Shown here: positions 30,269 to 38,926 of the stretch, piece by piece | Layout: the number at the start of each line of letters is the position of its first letter | How positions within the stretch are numbered: position 1 is the first letter of the stretch | Source of the DNA: Streptomyces roseicoloratus | Lineage (GTDB): Bacteria > Actinomycetota > Actinomycetes > Streptomycetales > Streptomycetaceae | DNA length: 64,000 nucleotides | NCBI RefSeq assembly: GCF_004117935.1 | Contig: NZ_SDOY01000048.1 | Location: 20,192-84,191 of the forward strand | Direction: 5' to 3' | Made by a program: the position numbers and the translations under genes | Notes under the pieces: generated by a model | Database searches by the model: none | Told to the model about the DNA's origin: nothing | The model's input: only the letters and a program-made list of their open reading frames with translations

Positions 30269-30952
30269 GTGACCGACACCGACCTGCTGCCCGAGTCCTG
30301 GCGCGGCGTCCTCGGCGAAGAGCTGGAGCAGCCCTACTTCAAGGAGCTCACCGAGTTCGTCGAGGAGGAGCGGGCCAGGGGACCGGTCTTCCCGCCGCGC
30401 GACGAGGTCTTCGCCGCCCTCGCCGCCACCCCCTTCGACCAGGTGAAGGTCCTGATCCTCGGCCAGGACCCGTACCACGGCGAGGGCCAGGGACACGGCC
30501 TGTGCTTCTCCGTCCGCCCGGGCGTCAAGACCCCGCCCTCGCTGCGCAACATCTACAAGGAGATGCAGGCCGAGCTCGGCCACCCGATCCCGGACAACGG
30601 CTATCTGATGCCGTGGGCCGAGCAGGGCGTCCTGCTGCTCAACGCGGTGCTCACGGTCCGCTCCGGCGAGGCCAACTCGCACAAGGGCAAGGGCTGGGAG
30701 AAGTTCACCGACGCCGTCATCCGGGCCGTCGCCTCCCGCCCCGACCCGGCCGTCTTCGTGCTGTGGGGCAACTACGCCCAGAAGAAGCTCCCGCTCATCG
30801 ACGAGGAGCGGCACGCGGTGGTGAAGGGCGCCCACCCCTCGCCGCTCTCGGCGAAGAAGTTCTTCGGCTCCCAGCCCTTCACGCAGATCAACGCGGCCGT
30901 CGCCGCCCAGGGCCACGCGCCGATCGACTGGCGCATCCCCGACCTCGGCTGA
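30269..30952 (+). CDS. ung: Uracil-DNA glycosylase (family 1)
   Basis: 227 residues from GTG 30269, with GGAGG seven bases upstream. Family 1 marks: GQDPYHG at 65-71 with the catalytic Asp67, GLCFSVRPGVKTPPSLRNIYKEM, LLLNAVLTVR and HPSPLSAKKFFG with the catalytic histidine. It removes uracil from DNA to start base-excision repair. Length is usual. Streptomyces often have two Ung paralogues. A 13-bp perfect stem terminator follows immediately. Confidence 0.95.
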   Translation: MTDTDLLPESWRGVLGEELEQPYFKELTEFVEEERARGPVFPPRDEVFAALAATPFDQVKVLILGQDPYHGEGQGHGLCFSVRPGVKTPPSLRNIYKEMQAELGHPIPDNGYLMPWAEQGVLLLNAVLTVRSGEANSHKGKGWEKFTDAVIRAVASRPDPAVFVLWGNYAQKKLPLIDEERHAVVKGAHPSPLSAKKFFGSQPFTQINAAVAAQGHAPIDWRIPDLG

Positions 30953-30956
30953 CCTC

Positions 30957-31000
30957 CCGGATCCGGCGCGCCGTGTGCGGTCACGGGGCGCCGGATCCGG
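30957..31000. terminator. Strong hairpin terminator
   Basis: Perfect 13-bp inverted repeat CCGGATCCGGCGC / GCGCCGGATCCGG with an 18-nt loop, starting four bases after the ung stop. Confidence 0.85.
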
Positions 31001-31037
31001 CAGGCTCGGAGGGGGAACCGAACGCGTGGAGGCCGTG

Positions 31038-31511
31038 ATGACCGGGCAGCAGGTGTCGGACGACGCCGTCATGACCAGGATCGGGCAGGCGATGATGCTG
31101 CTCCACGGCGGCGACCGGGAGGAGGCGCGGAACCGCTTCGGCGCCATCTGGGACCAGCTCGGACCGGACGGCGACCCGCTGCACCGCTGCACCCTCGCCC
31201 ACTACATGGCCGACGCCCAGGACGACCCGGACGCCGAACTCGCCTGGGACCTGCGCGCGCTGACCGCCGCCGAAGGCCTCGACGAGGACCGGCTGGCCCG
31301 GCACGGCTCGGCGGCGCTGCGCGCGCTCTACCCGTCGCTCCACCTCAACCTGGCCGCCGACTACGTGAAGCTCGACCGCCTCGACGCGGCCCGCGTCCAT
31401 CTGGACCGGGCCCGCACCGCCTCCGTGGTCCTGGACGACGACGGGTACGGCAACGGGGTGCGGGCCGCGATCGAGCGGCTGGAGCTACGGCTCCGGGAGC
31501 GGCGCTCGTAG
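31038..31511 (+). CDS. TPR-like helical protein
   Basis: 157 residues from ATG 31038 (GTG 31035 is a neighbour). All-helical with paired-helix character: MTRIGQAMMLLHGGDREEARNRF, then AHYMADAQDDPDAELAWDLRALTAAE, and LHLNLAADYVKLDRLDAARVHLDRA. The last repeat matches tetratricopeptide consensus (L-A-D-Y-x-x-L-x-R-x-x-x-A). Such short TPR proteins are common single genes in Streptomyces and probably mediate protein contacts. It follows the ung terminator, so it has its own promoter. Confidence 0.75.
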   Translation: MTGQQVSDDAVMTRIGQAMMLLHGGDREEARNRFGAIWDQLGPDGDPLHRCTLAHYMADAQDDPDAELAWDLRALTAAEGLDEDRLARHGSAALRALYPSLHLNLAADYVKLDRLDAARVHLDRARTASVVLDDDGYGNGVRAAIERLELRLRERRS

Positions 31512-31540
31512 ACGCCGCACGGGGCCGTCCGGGCGTCGGC

Positions 31541-32023
31541 TCAGTGCCCGTGGTGACCCCGGCACAGCTTCGCCTGCGGGCTGTCCGCGCTCCAGCCTCC
31601 GTACGCCTGGCCCAGGGCGCACACCTCGGCCCGGTCACGCGGCATCCGCGGCACACCCGGCGGTTCGGCGACCGGGTGCCGTGGCTTCTGCTTCTTGGGC
31701 GCGGCGGAGGAACGGGACGGCTCGGCGCGGCGGGGCCGGGCACGGGCCTGTCCGTCCTCGTTCCGGCGCCGCTCCACGGACGAGCGCGCCTCGGACTCCG
31801 GCGGATCGGGCATCGCCGCCTCCAGGGCCTCACGGGCGGGGCCCTGGACGATCTGCGGAGCCACGTCCTGGCGGGCGGGAGCGGCCGGAACGGCGGCCGG
31901 ACCGCCGGGCGCGGGTACGGGGGACGGGGAGGGCGGTTCGACCGCCATGCAGCCCGAGAGGGCGGCCATCGCCACCCCCGCGAGCAGCGTCACTGTGGTT
32001 CGGGTCTTGTGCACCCGCGCCAC
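31541..32023 (-). CDS. Putative secreted lipoprotein
   Basis: 160 residues. The signal sequence MARVHKTRTTVTLLAGVAMAALSGC ends in a lipobox with Cys25. It is followed by Pro/Ala-rich linker, a highly charged Arg/Glu segment (about 75-110) and a short C-terminal domain with two cysteines and paired histidines (VCALGQAYGGWSADSPQAKLC, then RGHHGH). I do not recognise a family. The C-terminal Cys/His set might bind metal or heme. Probably anchored outside the membrane. Single gene between two convergent or divergent neighbours. Confidence 0.65.
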   Translation of the reverse strand: MARVHKTRTTVTLLAGVAMAALSGCMAVEPPSPSPVPAPGGPAAVPAAPARQDVAPQIVQGPAREALEAAMPDPPESEARSSVERRRNEDGQARARPRRAEPSRSSAAPKKQKPRHPVAEPPGVPRMPRDRAEVCALGQAYGGWSADSPQAKLCRGHHGH

Positions 32024-32119
32024 TTTGCAGCGCGGCTCTCCTTCCGCGCGCCCCTACTCGCGGGGAATGCCCCGCATGAGTGATCATCGCGCCCCGAGGC
32101 TGACCGGGGCCGGAGCGGG

Positions 32120-32647
32120 TCAGTCGCCGGTGGCGCCGTCGATGCGCTCGCGGACGAGGTCCGCGTGGCCGTTGTGCCGCGCGTACTCCTCGATCATGTG
32201 GAGGTAGATCCAGCGCAGGTTGAACATCTCGCCGGAGCGGTGCTTCCCGGCGCCGAGGTCGTCGAGCGCGCGCCCGGCGGCGAGGGTCCTGGCCCGGGCG
32301 ATCTCGGCCCGCCAGGTGGCGTGAGCCTCTTCCCAGGTGTCCTCGGCGGTGACGCGGATGTCCCGTTCGAAGTCCTCCGCGGTGCTGTAGATCCACGGCG
32401 CGTCCTCGCCCGCGAGGACCCTGCGGAACCAGCCGCGCTCGACCTCGGCCATGTGCCGGACCAGACCGAGCAGGCTGAGGGGCGAGGGCGGGGCGGAGGC
32501 CGTCCGCAGCTGGGCGTCGTCGAGCCCGGCACACTTCATCTCCAGCGTGGCCCGGTGGTAGTCCAGCCACTGTTCCAGGGCCGCGCGCTCACCGGTGAGG
32601 GTGCCCGGTTCGACGCGGGGGGTGGTCTCGGTGCGTTCTGCGGTCAT
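32120..32647 (-). CDS. DinB-family (DUF664) protein
   Basis: 175 residues from ATG 32647. It has the DinB/DUF664 four-helix pattern: EQWLDYHRATLEMKCAGLDDAQL, then LSLLGLVRHMAEVERGWFRRVLAGE, and IYLHMIEEYARHNGHADLVRERIDG. The histidines in LVRHMAEVE and the final IEEYARHNGHAD are the usual metal ligands. Members are mycothiol-dependent transferases or related metalloproteins in actinobacteria. An upstream ATG three codons earlier is possible. Confidence 0.85.
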   Translation of the reverse strand: MTAERTETTPRVEPGTLTGERAALEQWLDYHRATLEMKCAGLDDAQLRTASAPPSPLSLLGLVRHMAEVERGWFRRVLAGEDAPWIYSTAEDFERDIRVTAEDTWEEAHATWRAEIARARTLAAGRALDDLGAGKHRSGEMFNLRWIYLHMIEEYARHNGHADLVRERIDGATGD

Positions 32648-33032
32648 GCACCGCATCCTGCCCCGTATCCACCGCCCGAACCGGGGGCATGACGTCCCGT
32701 CATCCGCACGGCACGGCCGCGTTCCGCCGCTCCGGCCGTGGCCCTCCGGACGCCCTCGCGCGTGCCGTCTCCCACTTCGCCCGGACTGATCCTGCGCGGC
32801 TTCTGCGGCTTCTGCGGCTTCGACGGCATCGCGGACTGGCGGCCGCCGGTTGCCGCCCGGCCGTCCCGCGTAAGCTGACCGGCGCGAACGCCCGTACCAG
32901 GAGCCCCCGCACCGCCGCCACGCGCGGGAGCGCCCGCACCGCGCCCACCCGAGGACGCGCCCGGTACGGGGACGCCGGTCAGGGAACGTCCTGACCGCGA
33001 CGAACAGGCGCGACGAACAAGAAGGAGACCCC
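32648..33032. other. Intergenic region with no supported gene
   Basis: 385 bases. The only structure I see is a short tandem CTTCTGCGGCTTCTGCGGCT near 32809 and repeated GCCCGCACCG-type words around 32900-32960. GACGAACAGGCGCGACGAAC near 33000 precedes the AAGGAG of the next gene. Confidence 0.4.
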
Positions 33033-33962
33033 GTGAAGGTCGGCTGCATCGGACTCGGCGACATCGCGCGCAAGGCCTATCTGCCCGTCCTGGCCACGCT
33101 CCCCGGGGTCGAACTCCACCTCCAGACCCGCACGCCCGCCACCCTCGACGCGGTCGGCGACAGCCTCCACCTGCCCGCCGGCCGGCGCCACCACGACCTC
33201 GACTCGCTCCTCGCCGCCGGCCTCGACGCCGCCTTCGTGCACGCGCCGACCTCCGTCCACGCCGAGATCGTCACCCGGCTCCTGGAGGCCGGCGTGCCCA
33301 CGTACGTCGACAAGCCGCTCGCCTACGAGTACCCCGACTCCGAGGCCCTGGTGGAGCTCGCCGAGAAGCGCGGCGTCGGCCTCGCCGTCGGCTTCAACCG
33401 CCGGCTCGCGCCCGGCTACGCCCAGTGCCTCGACCACCCGCGCGACCTGATCCTCATGCAGAAGAACCGCATCGGACTGCCCGAGGACCCGCGCACCTTC
33501 GTCCTCGACGACTTCATCCACGTCGTCGACACCCTGCGCTTCCTGCTCCCCGGCGAGGTCGAACACACCGACGTGCGTGCCAGGATGCGCGACGGGCTGC
33601 TGCACCACGTCGTGCTCCAGCTCTCCGGCGACGGCTTCACCGCCATCGGCATGATGAACCGCATGAACGGTTCGACCGAGGAGATCCTCGAGGTGTCGGG
33701 CCAGGACACCAAGCGCCAGGTGCTCAACCTCGCCGAGATCGTCGACCACAAGGGCCAGCCCAGCGTGCGGCGGCGCGGCGACTGGGTGCCGGTGGCCCGT
33801 CAGCGCGGCATCGAGCAGGCCGTGCTCGCCTTCCTCGACGCCGTACGCGACGGCCGCCGGCTCAGCGCGCGCGACGCCCTGCGCACCCACGAGCTGTGCG
33901 AGTACGTGGTGCGCGAGGCGCGTTCCCAGGACCGTTCGCGGGCTACCGCCCAGGAGGGGTGA
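33033..33962 (+). CDS. Gfo/Idh/MocA-family oxidoreductase
   Basis: 309 residues from GTG 33033, after AAGAAGGAGACC. An N-terminal Rossmann fold (KVGCIGLGDIARKAYLPVL) is followed by DAAFVHAPTSVHAEI and VPTYVDKPLAYEYPDSEAL (the conserved E/D-K-P lysine). The C-terminal domain contains DDFIHVVDTLRFLLPGEVE, with the H-x-x-D active-site pattern. It reduces or oxidises a sugar-like or cyclitol substrate with NAD(P). Its 3' end overlaps the convergent lnt gene by 20 bases. Confidence 0.9.
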   Translation: MKVGCIGLGDIARKAYLPVLATLPGVELHLQTRTPATLDAVGDSLHLPAGRRHHDLDSLLAAGLDAAFVHAPTSVHAEIVTRLLEAGVPTYVDKPLAYEYPDSEALVELAEKRGVGLAVGFNRRLAPGYAQCLDHPRDLILMQKNRIGLPEDPRTFVLDDFIHVVDTLRFLLPGEVEHTDVRARMRDGLLHHVVLQLSGDGFTAIGMMNRMNGSTEEILEVSGQDTKRQVLNLAEIVDHKGQPSVRRRGDWVPVARQRGIEQAVLAFLDAVRDGRRLSARDALRTHELCEYVVREARSQDRSRATAQEG

Positions 33963-35826
33963 CCGACCCTTCGCCGGGACCGGCCGCGGACCCGCGGTTC
34001 CGGGAGCGCCCGGATCCGCCGCCGTCCCGGGACGCGCCCCACGGGAGCGACGCCGCGACGACCAGGACGATGACGCCCACCGCCCCGTACACCGCCCAGT
34101 CGCCGAACCGTTCGTACGGCGTACCGCCCCGGGCGAGCGGCAGCTCGTAGACGGCCGCGGTGCTGCCGCCGGTACCGAGCACCGGCCCGATCCGCCGTCC
34201 GTCCGGCCCGTACGCGGCGCTGACTCCGGACAGCGTCGCGTGCACCACCGGCCGGCCCGTCTCCGCCGCCCGCAGCGCGCCGAGCGAGGCGTGCTGCGCG
34301 GGCGCCCAGCTGTCCTGGAAGGTCGACGTCGACGACTGCGCGACGATCACGTCGGCGCCGTCCCGGGCGAGCCTGCGGCCCATGTCGGGGAAGGCGGTCT
34401 CGAAGCAGATCAGCGGCCCGATCCGCAGCCCCGCCGGCCCGGGGCCGGGAGCGTCGGGCAGCGTCATCACCACCGGGGCCGTGCCGCGCCGCCGGTCCTC
34501 GCCCGCCGCCTTGCCGACCGAGGTCGCCCAGCCGAGCACCGCGCGGGCCGGCACGTACTCGCCGAACGGGACGAGCCGCATCTTGTCGTAGCGCTCCCCG
34601 GTCGGCCCGTCCGGACCCACGAGGATCGCGCTCTTGAAGATTCCCGGACGGTCGGAGCGGCGCGCGTCCACGTTCACCAGGAGCGGCGCGTCCACGGCCC
34701 GGGAGAGCGCCGCCAGCCGGGCGGCGAAGTCCGGCCGGGACACCAGGTCCGCGCCCACGCTGCTCTCGCCCCACACGACCAGGTCGAGCCGCTGCCCGGC
34801 GAGCGGCCCGGTCAGCTCCTCGCCCCGGTCGAAACGCTCGCCCGGCGGGCCGATCACCCCGGGCTGGACGACCGCGATCCGCACCGCGCCCGCCGGGCGC
34901 GGAGGCGCCCCGGCCCACCACGCCAGGCCCGTCACCAGCGCAGAGACGACCAGACCCGCCACCGCGACCGGTCGCAGCCGCGGCACGGCCACGAGCAGTG
35001 CGACGGCGGTGTTCACGGCGACGACCAGCAGGGTCACCAGCCACACGCCTCCGACCGCGGCGAGCCGGAGCCCCGCCGGCACCTGCCACTGGCTCGCCCC
35101 GAGCAGGCCCCAGGGACCGCCGAGGCCCTGCCACGAGCGGACCAGCTCGATCAGGAGCCAGCCGGAGGGGACCACGACCAGGGCGGCCGCCGCCCGGCGC
35201 GGCGACGGCGAGCCCGCCAGCATCGCCCGCACCAGCCGGGCCCACGGCAGCCACAACAGACCGAGCAGCGCGGCGACCACCGGCAGGAAGACGTGCAGGC
35301 TGGGCAGCAGCCAGTGGTGCACGGCCAGCATGAAGCCGAAGCCCCCGCACCACCCGTCGAGCCCGGCCCTGCGCGGGTCGGGGGCGCCGCGGATCAGCAG
35401 CAGCCAGGGCACGAGCGCGAGGAACGCCCACCACCACAGCCCGGGCGCGGGAAAGGCGAGCGCGGGCAGCGCGCCGAGCAGCACGGCACCGACGGACCGC
35501 CCGACCGCCCGGCCCCGCCGCCGACCGCGCGGACCCGGCGCCCGGCCTCCGGCCGAGCGTGGAGGCGGGCCCCCGCTCGTAGCCGGAACTCCGTCCGGGC
35601 CTGCGGGTGGGCGCTCGCCCGTATCCCCGGCCCGGTCAGGAGGCGCGGGTGGGCGCTCGCCCGGGCCGCGGCCCTCGACCGGAGTGCGGCTCGGGGCCTC
35701 GTCCGTGTCCCCGCCTTCCCCTCCGTCCCGTGCGGCGGGTTCGCCGCCGGTGCGGCCGCCGGGGCCGGTGGCGGGTGCCCTCGTCGTCCCGGCCGCGGCC
35801 GGTCGGTGGGCGAACGGGATCCGCAT
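33943..35826 (-). CDS. lnt: Apolipoprotein N-acyltransferase
   Basis: 627 residues from ATG 35826. The first ~100 residues are a Pro/Gly/Arg-rich cytoplasmic extension, then about six membrane helices, then a nitrilase-fold domain. The catalytic triad context is present: WGESSVGADL region for Glu, YDKMRLVPFGEYVP for Lys, and GPLICFETAFPDMGRRLARDG for Cys. It N-acylates the lipoprotein N-terminal Cys outside the membrane. Streptomyces usually encode two Lnt proteins, and one often has an extended N-terminus. A later start cannot be excluded. The gene ends inside the 3' end of the convergent oxidoreductase. Confidence 0.88.
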   Translation of the reverse strand: MRIPFAHRPAAAGTTRAPATGPGGRTGGEPAARDGGEGGDTDEAPSRTPVEGRGPGERPPAPPDRAGDTGERPPAGPDGVPATSGGPPPRSAGGRAPGPRGRRRGRAVGRSVGAVLLGALPALAFPAPGLWWWAFLALVPWLLLIRGAPDPRRAGLDGWCGGFGFMLAVHHWLLPSLHVFLPVVAALLGLLWLPWARLVRAMLAGSPSPRRAAAALVVVPSGWLLIELVRSWQGLGGPWGLLGASQWQVPAGLRLAAVGGVWLVTLLVVAVNTAVALLVAVPRLRPVAVAGLVVSALVTGLAWWAGAPPRPAGAVRIAVVQPGVIGPPGERFDRGEELTGPLAGQRLDLVVWGESSVGADLVSRPDFAARLAALSRAVDAPLLVNVDARRSDRPGIFKSAILVGPDGPTGERYDKMRLVPFGEYVPARAVLGWATSVGKAAGEDRRRGTAPVVMTLPDAPGPGPAGLRIGPLICFETAFPDMGRRLARDGADVIVAQSSTSTFQDSWAPAQHASLGALRAAETGRPVVHATLSGVSAAYGPDGRRIGPVLGTGGSTAAVYELPLARGGTPYERFGDWAVYGAVGVIVLVVAASLPWGASRDGGGSGRSRNRGSAAGPGEGSVTPPGR

Positions 35827-35889
35827 GCCCTGCCTCCAGGTGTCGCCTCCAGTGTGCGCGCGACGGGGCCCGCCCGCGGGCCGACGCCC

Positions 35890-36327
35890 TCACATGCGGC
35901 GCCATTTCTCCTCGACGACCACCGAACGGAGCCTCCAGTCACGGTCCACACGGCGCACGGCGAAGCGGTACCTGCCGCCGCACACGAAGTCCTCACCGGA
36001 CTCGAACCGCATCGGGTTCACGTAGTCGGCGCGTACGGTCGCGGTGTCTCCCGGAGCGCCGTCGACGTCCTCGATGCGGATCCTGCGGTTGACGATGAGG
36101 TGCTGGCGTACGGGAAAGAGCCGCATCGTCCCGGCGAGCCACTCGGCCACCTCGGCGGCGGGGCCCTCGATGCCGCCCGAGCCGCGGTAGTCGGCGCGTC
36201 CGTCCGGGGCGAACAGCGCCCGGTACGCGGTCCAGTCGGCGTCGTCCACGGCCACGGCGTAGCCGGTGACCAGGTCGTCGATGGCGAGCCGGTCCATCAC
36301 TGTCGCGAGATCCACGCGCTGCGTCAT
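35890..36327 (-). CDS. SnoaL-like/NTF2-fold protein
   Basis: 145 residues from ATG 36327. It opens MDRLAIDDLVTGYAVAVDDADWTAYRALFAPDGRADY, the usual aspartate-rich helix-strand start of SnoaL_4/SnoaL-like proteins. It then has AEVAEWLAGTMRLFPVRQHLIVNRRI and an FAVRRVDRDWRLRSVVVEEKW end. It may be a small isomerase/dehydratase or binding protein; the substrate is not evident. It lies 63 bases upstream of lnt on the same strand. Confidence 0.8.
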   Translation of the reverse strand: MTQRVDLATVMDRLAIDDLVTGYAVAVDDADWTAYRALFAPDGRADYRGSGGIEGPAAEVAEWLAGTMRLFPVRQHLIVNRRIRIEDVDGAPGDTATVRADYVNPMRFESGEDFVCGGRYRFAVRRVDRDWRLRSVVVEEKWRRM

Positions 36328-36465
36328 CGGTTCAGTGTCGGGCAGCGGGCGCGTGCCGCCAAGGGTCGTGCGCGCGGGCTCACGGAAACGGACGCGTCGC
36401 CCGGGGCATCCGCCGGGCCCGCTCGGCCGGAAGCACAGGGGCCGGGGACGGTGCGGAGGACTGCC

Positions 36466-37839
36466 TCAGGCGGTTTCCCGACCGCGCCGGAAGCGCGCCA
36501 GCCCTTCGGAGAGCTCGACCAGCGGGTCCGGGTAGTCGTAGGCGGCCCGCTCGGGGCCGGTGAGGCGCCACGGCTCGTGGACGGCCGGCCCGGAGAGGCC
36601 GGCGAGCTCCGGCACCCAGCGCCGGACGTAGGCGCCGTCGGGGTCGTACCGCCTGCCCTGGAGCACCGGGTTGAGGACGCGGTTGGGCCGGCTGTCCGTC
36701 CCCGTGCCGGCCACCCACTGCCAGTTGAGCTGGTTGTTCGCCACGTCGCCGTCCACCAGCAGGTCGAGGAAGTGCCGGGCGCCCTCCCGCCAGTCGACGT
36801 ACAGGGTCTTGGCGAGGAACGAGGCGGTGAGCAGCCGGCCGCGGTTGTGCATCCAGCCCTCGTGGGCGAGCTGCCGCATCGCGGCGTCGACGACGGGATA
36901 GCCGGTCCGCCCCTCCCGCCACGCCGCCAGGTCCGCCTCGGCCTCGGGGCCTCGGCGCCAGCGGTCGTGACGCGGACGGTAGTCCGCCCGCGCGGCCCCG
37001 GGCCGGGCGGCGAGCACCTGGCGGTGGAAGTCGCGCCAGCACAGCTGGCGCACGAAGGCCTCCGCCCCGGCGCCGCCCCGTTTCCTCGCCCGCTGGACGG
37101 CCTCCAGGGCGGAGACGGCCCCGAAGTGGAGGTACGGCGAGAGGCGTGACGTGGCGTCGCCCGCCAGGTCGTCGTGGCGCTGCTCGTACGCGTCACCGTG
37201 CGCCGTCAGCCAGGCGGCGAGCCGCCTGCGCCCCTCGCGTTCCCCTCCCACGGCGAGGCCCGGCGACACGTCCGCGATCCCCGAGCGCCCGGGCAGTCGG
37301 TCCGACCGCACGTCCGTCGGCACGCGCACCGCCCTGGGGGCCGCCAGCGGGGTGCGCAGGGGCTCGCCCGCCCAGCGCCGGTGGTACGGCGTGAAGACCG
37401 CGAAGTGGTCCGAGCCCTGCGGGGTGACGTCACCGGGCGGCACGACGTCCACCACGCCGTCGTGCACGTGCAGTCGGCAGCCGTCCCCCTCCAGTACCTC
37501 GCGCAGGTGTTCCTCCCTGGCCCGGGCGAAGGCCGTCACACCGCCGGCCAGATGGACCTCCCCGGCCCCGGTCCGCCGCACCACCGCCCTGACCTCGGCC
37601 GTCGTGTCGCCGTTCCGTACCACCAGCCGGCCGCCCCGTTCCTTCAGCGCCCGGTCGAGGTCCGCCAGGCAGTCGGCGAGGAAGGCCAGCCGGTTGGGCG
37701 CCGCGAAGCCGGCCCGGTCCACGGCCGGGTCGCGCACGAACAGCGGCACCACCTCCTGCGCCCCGTCGAGCGCGGCCCTCAGCGGCGGGTGGTCGTGCAC
37801 CCGGAGGTCGGAGGTGTACAGAACGACGGCGACGGTCAT
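36466..37839 (-). CDS. phr: Deoxyribodipyrimidine photolyase
   Basis: 457 residues from ATG 37839. N-terminal antenna-binding Rossmann domain (VVLYTSDLRVHDHPPLRAAL, then VVPLFVRDPAV) and C-terminal FAD-binding domain: SRLSPYLHFGAVSALEAV, FVRQLCWRDFHRQVLA, RTGYPVVDAAMRQLAHEGWMHNRGRLLTASFLAKTLYVDWREGARHF, DVANNQLNWQWVAGTGTDSRP. The WMHNR and N-W-Q-W motifs mark class I CPD photolyases and keep the tryptophans for electron transfer. It uses blue light to split pyrimidine dimers. Single gene, opposite to the MpaB-like gene. Confidence 0.93.
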   Translation of the reverse strand: MTVAVVLYTSDLRVHDHPPLRAALDGAQEVVPLFVRDPAVDRAGFAAPNRLAFLADCLADLDRALKERGGRLVVRNGDTTAEVRAVVRRTGAGEVHLAGGVTAFARAREEHLREVLEGDGCRLHVHDGVVDVVPPGDVTPQGSDHFAVFTPYHRRWAGEPLRTPLAAPRAVRVPTDVRSDRLPGRSGIADVSPGLAVGGEREGRRRLAAWLTAHGDAYEQRHDDLAGDATSRLSPYLHFGAVSALEAVQRARKRGGAGAEAFVRQLCWRDFHRQVLAARPGAARADYRPRHDRWRRGPEAEADLAAWREGRTGYPVVDAAMRQLAHEGWMHNRGRLLTASFLAKTLYVDWREGARHFLDLLVDGDVANNQLNWQWVAGTGTDSRPNRVLNPVLQGRRYDPDGAYVRRWVPELAGLSGPAVHEPWRLTGPERAAYDYPDPLVELSEGLARFRRGRETA

Positions 37840-38032
37840 CGCGTCCTCCCTGCTCGGCCGCCGGTCGCGAACGCCCCGCCGGCGTACTGGTCCCCCATTC
37901 CTACCTCCGCGGTTCCCCGCCGCCGCGCATGCCGGATGCGCGTGGCGGCCGCCTTCGCCGGCGCCGGCCACGGGGCCCGGGCCGGCATGGGCGTGGGGCG
38001 CGAGGGGTAGGTGAGGCGAGGAGGCGGTTCCC

Positions 38033-38926
38033 GTGTCACTGGTGCTGATCGACAGGCTGCGGGGAAAGGCCGGGGAAGCGCTGCTGCTGCGGGTGGCCGG
38101 ACCCACGGCCCACCGCAAGCGCGCCCGGATCCATGGCGCCCCCGGTCCCCGCTGGTTCGCTCCGGACCGGCCGGTACGGCTCGTGCACGCGGACGCCTCG
38201 ATGTACGTGGGCGGGCTCGCGGCGCTCCTCCTGCAGTCGCTCCACCCGCTCGCCATGGCCGCCGTCTGGGCCCACTCGGGATTCCGCGGCGACCCGTGGG
38301 GGCGCCTCCAGCGCACCAGCACCTTCCTCGCGGAGACGACGTTCGGGCCGGCGGAGGACGCCGAGCGTGCGGTCCGGCGGGTGCGCGAGGTGCACGCGCG
38401 GGTCACCGGGACGACGTCCGGCGGCGTGCCGTACCGGGCCTCCGATCCGGCCCTGCTCGCCTGGGTCCACATCGCCGAGACCCACTGCTTCCTGAGGGCG
38501 TACCAGGAGTACGGCCGGGCCCCGCTCACCGCCGCCCGCCGGGACGGCTACGTCGAGGACATGGCGTCGGTCGCCCGGCGCCTCGGCGTGCCCCGGCCGC
38601 CCGTGACCGAGGCCGCGCTCGTCGAGGCGCTGGAGCGCCGCCGACCCGAGCTGGCCGCCACGGACGAGTCGGCGGCCACCGCCCGCTATCTGCTGGCGGC
38701 GCCGCCGCTGCCGTGGCCGGTCCGCGTCCCCTACGCCTTGCTGGCCGCCGCGGCCGTGGACCTCCTGCCGCCCTGGGCCGGGGAGTTCCTCACCCTTCCG
38801 CGGAGCGTCCGGCTGCTCCTGCCCTTCGCGCGGCGCGGCGGCCTCGCCGTCACCGCGCTCATCCGCTGGATCATGCCCTCGGCGCCCGCCCGGGCGGGCG
38901 CCGACGCCTCCGGTCAGGGCCGGTGA
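38033..38926 (+). CDS. MpaB/latex-clearing-protein-like (DUF2236) oxygenase-family protein
   Basis: 297 residues from GTG 38033. DUF2236 marks: YVGGLAALLLQSLHPLAMAAVWAHSGF, DPWGRLQRTSTFLAETTFG and AWVHIAETHCFLRAYQEYGRAPLT, with the conserved HxxxxxH/heme-adjacent residues in the last stretch. Relatives include rubber oxygenase Lcp and fungal MpaB, which bind b-type heme and cleave isoprenoids; the natural substrate here is unknown. No signal peptide. The 3' end overlaps the convergent MMPL gene by 13 bases. Confidence 0.82.
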   Translation: MSLVLIDRLRGKAGEALLLRVAGPTAHRKRARIHGAPGPRWFAPDRPVRLVHADASMYVGGLAALLLQSLHPLAMAAVWAHSGFRGDPWGRLQRTSTFLAETTFGPAEDAERAVRRVREVHARVTGTTSGGVPYRASDPALLAWVHIAETHCFLRAYQEYGRAPLTAARRDGYVEDMASVARRLGVPRPPVTEAALVEALERRRPELAATDESAATARYLLAAPPLPWPVRVPYALLAAAAVDLLPPWAGEFLTLPRSVRLLLPFARRGGLAVTALIRWIMPSAPARAGADASGQGR

